From: Candidatus Planktophila sp.
GTDB lineage: Bacteria > Actinomycetota > Actinomycetes > Nanopelagicales > Nanopelagicaceae
DNA: 5,768 nt
Assembly (NCBI GenBank): GCA_030832135.1
Contig: JAURJS010000010.1
Span: 1 to 5,768 of the forward strand
Direction of reading: 5' to 3'
Part shown: one piece after another, positions 1-4,907 of the stretch
Layout of the letters: each line of letters opens with the position of its first letter
How positions within the stretch are numbered: position 1 is the first letter of the stretch
Notes under the pieces: model-generated
Databases searched by the model: none
What the model was told of the DNA's origin: nothing
What the model saw: the letters and a program-made list of their open reading frames with translations, nothing else
Program-made: the position numbers and the translations under genes

Positions 1-95
1 GGTCAATCACCTCAGAGCGTCCAGTGGGTCGCCGTCGTAGAATTAGCTCTGTCATCATCGAACGTGTTGAAGAGGTTGAAGCAGATCATGAATAA
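1..95 (+). CDS. C-terminal end of a probable CBS/CorC (hemolysin-like) membrane protein, partial
   Basis: Only the last 30 codons are visible, reading from base 3 to the TAA at 93-95. The tail contains a basic run (GRRRRISSV, residues 9-17 of the visible part) followed by an acidic end (ERVEEVEADHE). This resembles the end of the CorC_HlyC transporter-associated domain in actinobacterial CBS-domain proteins, which often finish with an arginine-rich strand and an acidic tail. The assignment rests mostly on context: in Actinobacteria such a gene commonly lies immediately upstream of the cytidine-deaminase-like gene that follows here (compare Rv2366c and Rv2365c). The stop lies inside the next gene, giving an 8-base overlap that suggests translational coupling. 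Family members are membrane proteins proposed to act in divalent cation transport, but none of the membrane or CBS part is visible here. Confidence 0.55.
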   Translation, partial: SITSERPVGRRRRISSVIIERVEEVEADHE

Positions 96-399
96 TCCTG
101 AAGATACAAAGCTTGTCACCCTCGCAACAAATACCTTGGCCCGAAGCGGAGCAACAGAAGCCGCAGCCTTGCGCGACTCAACCGGTCGCACATATGTAGC
201 AATCAATGTTGTATCGCCCTCACTCAACCTCGATGCCTTTGAAGCAGTGCTTACTGTTGCTCTGGCATCAGGAATTACCGGGATCGAGAGCGTAGTTGCC
301 GCCGGAGTGCAGCCAAGTAATGTGAAGGCGATTAAGGATTTCGCCCCTACCGCTACCGTCTATTACATCGCAGCCGACGGCCAAGAGATCTCGCTTTAA
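88..399 (+). CDS. Zinc-less cytidine deaminase-like protein
   Basis: A 103-residue protein opening with MNNPEDTKLVTLA, followed by a TGRTYVA segment (residues 34-40) and a helix-rich LDAFEAVLTVALASG segment. The pattern matches the small actinobacterial proteins annotated as cytidine deaminase (Rv2365c-like), usually found after a CBS/CorC gene. True cytidine deaminases bind zinc through a C/H-A-E motif and a PCxxC motif. This protein has no cysteine and no histidine at all, so it keeps at most the fold and is unlikely to deaminate cytidine. The ATG at 88 is preferred because it matches the PEDxKLVTLA start of homologues and has GAGG 12 bases upstream. An in-frame GTG at 64 would add 8 residues and deepen the overlap with the previous gene. 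A structural or nucleoside-binding role is possible; the function is unknown. Confidence 0.8.
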   Translation: MNNPEDTKLVTLATNTLARSGATEAAALRDSTGRTYVAINVVSPSLNLDAFEAVLTVALASGITGIESVVAAGVQPSNVKAIKDFAPTATVYYIAADGQEISL

Positions 400-415
400 C
401 CGTTAAGATAGGCGA

Positions 416-1204
416 ATGCGCGTCGTTCGATTTTCACCGCTGCCTGATGCAGGGCTCGGTTCCGACCCTTTATACGGAATCCTCGAGGAAGATAACTCGA
501 TTACCGTCATCACAGGAGATCCCATCTATCAGGGGATTCAAAAGACAGCTGCCAAGCTCGAACTGACCAAGGTCCGCCTGCTCGCACCTGTCATCCCTCG
601 CAGCAAGATTGTGGCGATCGGCAAGAATTATGCAGACCATGCGGCGGAGATGGGTGGCGTTGTCCCCGATGAGCCGATCATCTTTATTAAGCCAAATACA
701 ACCGTGGCAGGACCTGGCGACACAATTGTCTGGCCTGCGATGGCGCCATCTATTGATTATGAGGCAGAACTAGCAATCGTGATTGGTCGCGTCTGCAAGG
801 AAGTTCCCGTGGAGCGCGTTAACGATGTGATCTTTGGTTACACACTTGCAAATGATGTGACATCACGAGAGCTACAGAAGAGGGATGGCCAATGGACTCG
901 CGCCAAGGGCTTCGACACATTCTGTCCACTCGGTCCCTGGATTGAGACAGAGTTTCTTCCAGGAAATCAGCGCATCACAACCACGGTCAATGGTGAGATC
1001 AAGCAGGATGCCCACCTCTCTGACATGATCTTTAAGGTCCCTGAAATTATCAACTTTGTTTCGAGCGTGATGACACTTCTTCCTGGAGATGTCATTATTA
1101 CCGGAACCCCTGCAGGTATTGGCCCAATGCCAGAGAAATCTACCGTTGCTGTATCCATCGAAGGCCTTGGCCAACTAACTAATAAGGTGAGTGCTCGTCC
1201 ATGA
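416..1204 (+). CDS. Fumarylacetoacetate hydrolase (FAH) family protein
   Basis: A 262-residue cytosolic enzyme of the FAH superfamily, whose members hydrolyse, isomerise or decarboxylate 2-oxo/2-hydroxy-dienoate or acylpyruvate compounds using a divalent metal. Visible motifs are GKNYADHAAEMG (69-80), an ExE metal-binding pair in DYEAELAIVIG (E116, E118), the third acidic ligand D147 in LANDVTSRE, the RAKGFDTFCPLGPW block (162-175) and the closing TGTPAGIG (229-236). The first 60 residues form the short N-terminal domain usual in actinobacterial members. It starts 16 bases after the previous gene, with only a weak purine-rich RBS (AGATAGG), and its TGA overlaps the gltX ATG. The FAH-gltX pairing is conserved in Actinobacteria (compare Rv2993c-Rv2992c), where the enzyme is often labelled 2-hydroxyhepta-2,4-diene-1,7-dioate isomerase. 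No aromatic degradation genes are nearby, so the substrate is open; an acylpyruvase or oxaloacetate decarboxylase (FAHD1-like) role is equally plausible. Confidence 0.9.
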   Translation: MRVVRFSPLPDAGLGSDPLYGILEEDNSITVITGDPIYQGIQKTAAKLELTKVRLLAPVIPRSKIVAIGKNYADHAAEMGGVVPDEPIIFIKPNTTVAGPGDTIVWPAMAPSIDYEAELAIVIGRVCKEVPVERVNDVIFGYTLANDVTSRELQKRDGQWTRAKGFDTFCPLGPWIETEFLPGNQRITTTVNGEIKQDAHLSDMIFKVPEIINFVSSVMTLLPGDVIITGTPAGIGPMPEKSTVAVSIEGLGQLTNKVSARP

Positions 1205-2673
1205 CGCTAGCTAATTCTGGTAAGAAAGTAAAAGTCCGTTTTGCACCATCTCCAACAGGAGATCTCCATGTGGGAAATATCCGCACTGCGCTCTTCGACT
1301 GGGCCTTTGCTCGACACACCGGCGGCACCTTCTTATTCCGCATTGAAGATACAGATACAACTCGCGTTACCCCAGAATATATTCAGGCAGCGATCGACAC
1401 TCTCAAGTGGCTCGGTCTGTCCTGGGATGAGGGACCTGAGGTAGGAGGCCCGAATGGTCCATATCTTCAATCACAGCGTCTCGATATCTATGCCACATGG
1501 GCGCAGAAGTTTCTCGATCAAGGCGATGCCTACCACTGCTACTGCTCGCCAGATGAGCTAGAAGCAGTACGTGAAGCACAGCGTGCAGCGAATGTGGCAC
1601 CTGGCTATAACGGCCATTGCCGTGATTTAACTGCAGATCAGGTAGCTGCCTACCAGGCAGAGGGACGTGAAGCAGTTGTCCGTATGCGCATGCCAGATGG
1701 CTCAACAACATTTACTGATGCAATCCGCGGCGATGTGACATTTGATCATAAATTTGTTCCTGACTTCGTGCTCGTTCGCGCCGACGGTTCACCTCTCTAC
1801 ACACTCGCTGTTGCAGTCGATGATATTTTGATGGAGGTCACCCATGTATTACGCGGTGAAGATCTACTCTCATCAACGCCTCGTCAGATTCGTGTCTATC
1901 AGGCGATGGGCGTTAAGTTAGAGGATTACCCAACATTTGCCCACCTACCATTTGTGATGGGCCAAGATAATGCCAAGCTCTCGAAGCGCAATGGTGAAGT
2001 ATCGATTGCTTGGTATCGCGAACAAGGTTATCTGCCAGAGGCAATCTGTAATTATCTTGCACTCCTCGGTTGGTCACCTGGTGATGATCGTGAGAATGTA
2101 ACGATGCAAGAGCTCACAGAGCTCTTCACAGTTGAGAAGGTTCACTCATCTCCTGCTCGCTTTGATATGAAGAAGCTCGAGGCAATCAATGGCGACAAGA
2201 TTCGTGCACTCACATTGGATGAATTCTTCTCCTGGTCACTTCCATTTCTCACCAAGGCTGGAACCATCTCAGGCAACGATGCTGAGATTGAGCTGGTAAA
2301 GAAGGCGCTTCCAATAATTCAGGAGCGCCTCGTTAAGCTCGATGAAGTTCCAGGGCTCTTGAAGTTCCTCTTCGTGAAGGAGTTCGCAGTCGATCCAGAA
2401 GCGGTTGAAAAGATTTCCGATAGTGGTTCAAAGGATGTGCTCAAGCGATCACTCCAAGTTCTCGAACCGCTCTCATCGTGGGATCACGCATCAATTGAGG
2501 CAGCACTTCGCGCAGCGCTCATTGAGGAGATGGGACTAAAGCCTCGCATCGCTTTCACCGCCCTACGTATTGCGACCACTGGAAGCACCATCTCACCACC
2601 ACTCTTTGAGTCAATGGAGTTGCTCGGCCAAAGTACTTCTATTTCACGTATTTCAGCGGCTCTCCAGCTCTAG
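1201..2673 (+). CDS. gltX: Glutamyl-tRNA synthetase (GluRS)
   Basis: A complete 490-residue class Ib aminoacyl-tRNA synthetase that attaches glutamate to tRNA-Glu using ATP. The Rossmann core opens with VRFAPSPTGDLHVGN, in which HVGN (23-26) is the HIGH motif. FLFRIEDTD (45-52) is the glutamate-binding strand. CYC (113-115) and C140 resemble the zinc-finger insertion. GEDLLSSTPRQ (219-229) and KLSKR (259-263) form the KMSKS site, and the helical anticodon-binding domain follows to the C terminus. The length is normal. The start overlaps the preceding FAH stop as ATGA, and AAGGTGA at 1184-1190, inside the FAH gene, is a good RBS 10 bases upstream, so the pair should be translationally coupled. 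The next genes downstream are tRNA-Gln and tRNA-Glu. Most actinobacteria lack glutaminyl-tRNA synthetase, so this enzyme is probably non-discriminating and also forms Glu-tRNA-Gln for GatCAB; this window cannot show it. Confidence 0.97.
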   Translation: MTLANSGKKVKVRFAPSPTGDLHVGNIRTALFDWAFARHTGGTFLFRIEDTDTTRVTPEYIQAAIDTLKWLGLSWDEGPEVGGPNGPYLQSQRLDIYATWAQKFLDQGDAYHCYCSPDELEAVREAQRAANVAPGYNGHCRDLTADQVAAYQAEGREAVVRMRMPDGSTTFTDAIRGDVTFDHKFVPDFVLVRADGSPLYTLAVAVDDILMEVTHVLRGEDLLSSTPRQIRVYQAMGVKLEDYPTFAHLPFVMGQDNAKLSKRNGEVSIAWYREQGYLPEAICNYLALLGWSPGDDRENVTMQELTELFTVEKVHSSPARFDMKKLEAINGDKIRALTLDEFFSWSLPFLTKAGTISGNDAEIELVKKALPIIQERLVKLDEVPGLLKFLFVKEFAVDPEAVEKISDSGSKDVLKRSLQVLEPLSSWDHASIEAALRAALIEEMGLKPRIAFTALRIATTGSTISPPLFESMELLGQSTSISRISAALQL

Positions 2674-2761
2674 CCGGAGGTGGCAAGAGCACCCTTTCGG
2701 GTCAGGTAAACTTTGCCCTCGCTCTTAGTTCAAAAGGCTCGCCGATTGAATATGAGGGAAT

Positions 2762-2833
2762 TGGGGTATGGGGTAATTGGCAGCCCTGCTGATTCTGGTT
2801 CAGTAAGTCTAGGTTCGAGTCCTGGTACCCCAG
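2762..2833 (+). tRNA. tRNA-Gln, anticodon CUG
   Basis: The 72 bases fold into a complete cloverleaf. The acceptor stem TGGGGTA (2762-2768) pairs fully with TACCCCA (2826-2832), and the discriminator is G2833. The D stem is GGG/CCC with GG in the loop at 2779-2780. The anticodon stem GCTGA/TCAGT carries the loop TTCTGGT, giving anticodon CTG at 2795-2797. The T arm is CTAGG-TTCGAGT-CCTGG. The 3' CCA is not encoded. The U1-A72 pair is typical of bacterial tRNA-Gln. The gene lies 88 bases after gltX with no convincing terminator between, so it may be read from the gltX transcript. A TATGAG hexamer at 2751-2756 could alternatively be a -10 box, but no good -35 accompanies it. Confidence 0.95.
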
Positions 2834-2876
2834 CGCAGTACCGTTTGATCGTAGTGATAATTTAATATGGAAAGGG

Positions 2877-2894
2877 TTGGTTAGAAGTAACCGA
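2877..2894 (+). other. Small hairpin between the two tRNA genes
   Basis: TTGGTTA (2877-2883) pairs with TAACCGA (2888-2894) around a GAAG loop, giving 7 base pairs of which one is G-U. It lies 10 bases before the 5' end of tRNA-Glu in an otherwise AT-rich spacer. It has no U-tract and is not a terminator. It could be a spacer structure influencing tRNA processing, or a chance fold; there is no direct evidence for a function. Confidence 0.3.
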
Positions 2895-2904
2895 CTAGTC
2901 ATCT

Positions 2905-2977
2905 GGCCCCGTCGTCTAGCGGCCCAGGACTCTGGCTTCTCAAGTCAGCTACGAGGGTTCGAATCCCTTCGGGGCTA
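2905..2977 (+). tRNA. tRNA-Glu, anticodon CUC
   Basis: The 73 bases form a cloverleaf. The acceptor GGCCCCG (2905-2911) pairs with CGGGGCT (2970-2976), with a G-U wobble at the first pair, and the discriminator is A2977. The D arm GTCTAGCGGCCCAGGAC is characteristic of bacterial tRNA-Glu. The anticodon stem CTGGC/GTCAG holds the loop TTCTCAA, giving anticodon CTC at 2939-2941. The T arm is GAGGG-TTCGAAT-CCCTT. CCA is not encoded. It decodes GAG, a codon used often in the neighbouring genes. It is the last gene before the terminator that begins 15 bases downstream, and it is a direct substrate of the GluRS encoded just upstream. Confidence 0.95.
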
Positions 2978-2991
2978 CATCGCAACAAGGT

Positions 2992-3035
2992 AAGTGCCAT
3001 CACTCAAGAGATTGGGGGATGGCACTTTTCTTTTT
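2992..3035 (+). terminator. Rho-independent terminator after tRNA-Glu
   Basis: AAGTGCCATC (2992-3001) pairs perfectly with GATGGCACTT (3018-3027). The stem continues inward past one A-G mismatch through CTCAA/TTGGG (3003-3007 with 3012-3016, one U-G pair) to a GAGA tetraloop at 3008-3011. That is about 15 pairs in total. A T-rich tract (TTTTCTTTTT, 3026-3035) follows. It closes the gltX/tRNA unit and insulates the CoA-transferase gene that begins 31 bases later. Confidence 0.93.
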
Positions 3036-3054
3036 CCACCGATAGCCATTGCAC

Positions 3055-3060
3055 TAGGGT
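3055..3060 (+). promoter_or_regulatory. Candidate -10 element of a leaderless promoter, or RBS, for the CoA-transferase
   Basis: TAGGGT fits the actinobacterial TANNNT -10 pattern and lies exactly at -12 to -7 relative to the A of the ATG at 3067, the position expected if transcription starts on the start codon. The region 17-18 bases upstream (about 3031-3037) is T-rich with no good -35. The same bases include AGGG (3056-3059), seven bases before the ATG, which would serve as a short Shine-Dalgarno if the transcript started further upstream. The preceding terminator leaves little room for another promoter, which favours the leaderless reading. This is inferred from sequence only. Confidence 0.4.
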
Positions 3061-3066
3061 TTACAT

Positions 3067-4293
3067 ATGCGCGTTATCAATACCGAACAGTTGAAATCAA
3101 TCCTCGCCAACTTGCCGAGCAATCCAAGAATTATCGCCTCAGGAAACTTTGCCACGCCAAAGACCCTCCTCCAGGTTGCCGATGAGACGATTCCTGAATT
3201 TAGACTTCATATGCTCAACGCGCAGCCAGGAATTCCAGATCGCGAAGGCATTACCTATGAGACTGCTTTTGTCGGTCATGGAATGCGCCGCCATCCGCGC
3301 CTTGCCTACATTCCCTCACGACTCTCACTCTTGCCGGTTGTCATCCGTGACTATGCGCGTCCTGATGCAGTCTTTCTCCACACATCAGCGCAGCACCATG
3401 ACACGGTCTCCTTAGGCACAGAGGTGAATATCCTGCCTGCCGCAATTGAATCAGCCCATGCACATGGTGGAATTGTTATTGCCCAAGCGAATAAGCAGAT
3501 GCCTTACACCTATGGGGATGCACAGGTCTATCAATCTGAGATTGATTATCTCGTTGAAGTAGATGAACCACTTCAGGTTAAGCCGGCAACAACTTTCTCG
3601 GATGAATCGCTGATGATTGGCGATCGCATCGCATCGTTAATTGAAGATAACTCAACTCTTCAATTGGGAATCGGTGCAATCCCAGACTCTGTGCTCAACT
3701 CTCTAAAGGAGCGACGTGGGCTACGTATCTGGACTGAGATGTTCTCCGATGGTGTTTATAACCTTCATAAACTTGGGGTGTTAGACCCAGATATCTTGGT
3801 CACCGCATCATTTATCTTCGGCACAGAAGAGCTCTATCAATGGTTGAACTTCAACCGCCGCGTGCAGATGCTCCGCACTGAAAAAACAAATGATCCCAGC
3901 ATGATCGCGCGCCAGGCGCGGATGACCTCCATCAACGCTGCTCTTCAAATCGATCTCTATGACCAGGCAAATGCATCCCACGTTCGCGGTGAGATTTATA
4001 GCGGCTTCGGTGGCTCGACCGACTTTATCGTCGGCGCCCTCCATAGCCGAGGTGGTCGCTCCTTTATGGCGCTACCTTCATGGCATCCCAAGGCGAAGGT
4101 CTCATCGATTGTCCCTCGCCTTGGCGAGAATGTGACTAGCTTTCAGCACTCGTTCGTCGTTACCGAACAAGGAGCAGCGGCATGTTTTGGCCATACCCAA
4201 ACAGAGCAGGCGCTGAATCTGATTAACAATGCAGCCCACCCGGATGCGAAGGAAGGCCTGATTCAGGCCGCCTCAGAATTTGGTTTGCTTTAG
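3067..4293 (+). CDS. CoA-transferase of the acetyl-CoA hydrolase / 4-hydroxybutyrate CoA-transferase family
   Basis: A 408-residue cytosolic enzyme of the acetyl-CoA hydrolase/transferase family (class I CoA-transferase fold, two similar halves). Members move CoA between acyl-CoA and carboxylic acids such as acetate, succinate or 4-hydroxybutyrate through a glutamyl-CoA thioester. The N-terminal half contains AQHHDTVSLGTEVNI (108-122). LGIGAIPDSV (200-209) is the glycine-rich loop. The likely catalytic glutamate is E224 in TEMFSDG (223-229). SGFGGSTDF (312-320) and VVTEQGAA (364-371) are the C-terminal domain signatures. The usual VVTEYGVAxLRG segment is altered here to VVTEQGAAACFG, a mild divergence. 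The length is close to normal (about 410-440). The gene stands alone between a terminator and the convergent toxin gene, 9 bases away, and no pathway partners indicate its acyl substrate. The ATG at 3067 is supported by AGGG seven bases upstream or by leaderless initiation. Confidence 0.88.
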   Translation: MRVINTEQLKSILANLPSNPRIIASGNFATPKTLLQVADETIPEFRLHMLNAQPGIPDREGITYETAFVGHGMRRHPRLAYIPSRLSLLPVVIRDYARPDAVFLHTSAQHHDTVSLGTEVNILPAAIESAHAHGGIVIAQANKQMPYTYGDAQVYQSEIDYLVEVDEPLQVKPATTFSDESLMIGDRIASLIEDNSTLQLGIGAIPDSVLNSLKERRGLRIWTEMFSDGVYNLHKLGVLDPDILVTASFIFGTEELYQWLNFNRRVQMLRTEKTNDPSMIARQARMTSINAALQIDLYDQANASHVRGEIYSGFGGSTDFIVGALHSRGGRSFMALPSWHPKAKVSSIVPRLGENVTSFQHSFVVTEQGAAACFGHTQTEQALNLINNAAHPDAKEGLIQAASEFGLL

Positions 4294-4302
4294 AGGATTG
4301 AG

Positions 4303-4560
4303 CTAGCGGTAGATGTCACGTCGATGGCCAAGATCGAGAATGAGAATGATCAATCTTCCGCGTTGAACGGTATAAATGATTCGAAGATCTCCTACACGGA
4401 GTCTGTATCCATCTCGCCCGCGTAGCTTAAGAGATTTCGGGGGAGTGGGGTTGTTCTTTAAGGTTTCAAGAACTGTGAAGACAAGAATCTGATCTCTCTT
4501 GGAGAGCTTCTTCAGTGATTTACGAGCAGATGTTGAAAGTTCTATTGAGAATAACGTCAC
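4303..4560 (-). CDS. RelE/ParE-fold toxin of a type II toxin-antitoxin system
   Basis: An 85-residue basic protein with the RelE-type layout: an N-terminal strand and helical hairpin (SARKSLKKLSKRDQ, 11-24), then LKLRGRDGYRLRVGDLRIIY (44-63) and the C-terminal LDLGHRRDIYR (75-85). The YRxRVGDxRxIY and GHRxxxY patterns are hallmarks of RelE toxins, which cut mRNA in the ribosomal A site. R53, R55, R60, R80/R81 and Y84 are candidate catalytic or RNA-binding residues. ParE gyrase inhibitors share the fold, but the conserved basic residues and terminal tyrosine favour an mRNase. It starts with GTG inside the antitoxin's stop (GTGA overlap), so it is probably made by coupled translation at a lower level than the antitoxin. 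It ends 9 bases from the end of the convergent CoA-transferase gene with no terminator visible between them. Confidence 0.92.
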   Translation of the reverse strand: MTLFSIELSTSARKSLKKLSKRDQILVFTVLETLKNNPTPPKSLKLRGRDGYRLRVGDLRIIYTVQRGRLIILILDLGHRRDIYR

Positions 4561-4805
4561 GCGAGTCCAAGTTCTCGCTTGACCTGCTCCCAGGGGTAGG
4601 TCTTCTCGTGAGCTGCCATCGCCTTATCAAAGGCTTCAATATCTTCTAACTCCTCCATCGCATCCATCGCTTTCTCGAAAAGTTCAGGACTCATTAATAC
4701 CGCAACGCTCTGACCATGTTTGACGATATGCACAGGCTTTTTCTTGGAGCGAGCAACTACCGCCTGTAGCTCGGCGCGGGCATCGGTTATCGAAATCTCG
4801 TTCAT
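4557..4805 (-). CDS. PhD/YefM-family antitoxin
   Basis: An 82-residue protein whose N-terminal part, ISITDARAELQAVVARSKKKPVHIVKHGQSVAVLMSPE (residues 4-41, allowing breaks), is the PhD/YefM DNA-binding and dimerisation domain. The acidic helical C terminus (EELEDIEAFDKAM, 51-63) is the usual toxin-neutralising arm. It precedes and overlaps the RelE-type toxin, the standard antitoxin-first order. The protein should bind and block the toxin and, alone or as a complex, repress its own promoter; two palindromic sites immediately upstream fit this. No Shine-Dalgarno precedes the ATG (the upstream bases are TTTAATCT), which suggests a leaderless mRNA. Confidence 0.93.
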   Translation of the reverse strand: MNEISITDARAELQAVVARSKKKPVHIVKHGQSVAVLMSPELFEKAMDAMEELEDIEAFDKAMAAHEKTYPWEQVKRELGLA

Positions 4806-4810
4806 AGATT

Positions 4811-4842
4811 AAATGTACATAATTAAATAGAAAATGTACATA
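4811..4842 (-). promoter_or_regulatory. Promoter with paired palindromic operators for the toxin-antitoxin operon
   Basis: An 11-base element, AAATGTACATA, occurs at 4811-4821 and again at 4832-4842. Each copy contains the perfect palindrome ATGTACAT (4813-4820 and 4834-4841). The repeat distance is 21 bp, two helical turns, so bound dimers would lie on the same face of the DNA. On the minus strand TGTACA at 4840-4835 matches four of six positions of the -35 consensus. TACATT at 4817-4812 fits TANNNT, 17 bp further on and at -12 to -7 from the antitoxin ATG. Each operator copy therefore covers one promoter element. The binding protein (antitoxin or complex) is inferred from family behaviour. 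Confidence 0.7.
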
Positions 4843-4858
4843 TCTTTCAACGGGAAAG

Positions 4859-4894
4859 AGTTAACCCCTCGGAGCGCGCTCCGGGGGGTTAACT
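4859..4894 (-). terminator. Strong hairpin, probable terminator of the complete yqhA gene
   Basis: Bases 4859-4874 pair with 4879-4894 around a CGCG loop: 16 base pairs, with one G-U pair and an outer GTTAACCCC/GGGGTTAAC block. It begins 14 bases beyond the stop of the minus-strand YqhA gene and separates it from the TA promoter. On the minus strand it is followed only by TCTTTCCC, a poor U-tract; on the plus strand there is none. Termination is likely from stem strength and position but may be incomplete. Confidence 0.65.
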
Positions 4895-4907
4895 AACGCA
4901 AGTGTGA

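Noticed and set aside
64..87. GTG at 64 as the start of the deaminase-like gene
   Set aside because: The extra eight residues lie within the overlapping end of the upstream gene, and family members start around the PEDxKLVTLA segment, which favours the ATG at 88.
872..1174. Minus-strand open frames inside the FAH gene
   Set aside because: They are antisense shadows of a clearly conserved gene, without recognisable motifs.
1403..1711. Minus-strand open frame inside gltX
   Set aside because: It is antisense to the conserved GluRS catalytic domain; its low-complexity His/Leu-rich translation is typical of a shadow frame.
2691..2702. ACCC/GGGT hairpin after gltX as a terminator
   Set aside because: Only four base pairs and no U-tract follow; too weak to call.
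2676..2790. Reading frame after gltX that starts GGGKST, resembling a Walker A motif
   Set aside because: It is a short frame without a start codon, runs straight into tRNA-Gln, and has no further ATPase motifs. It is best explained as chance in the gltX-tRNA spacer.
2702..2902. Minus-strand open frame of 66 codons
   Set aside because: It lies across tRNA-Gln and the tRNA spacer, has no recognisable domain, and is an antisense shadow.
2893..2904. GACTAGTCATCT occurring both before tRNA-Glu and at 5469-5480
   Set aside because: One shared 12-mer is about what chance gives in a window of this size, and the two contexts have nothing else in common; not treated as an att site or regulatory repeat.
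2994..3185. Plus-strand open frame of 63 codons
   Set aside because: It starts within the terminator stem and overlaps the CoA-transferase gene in another frame, with no RBS or domain.
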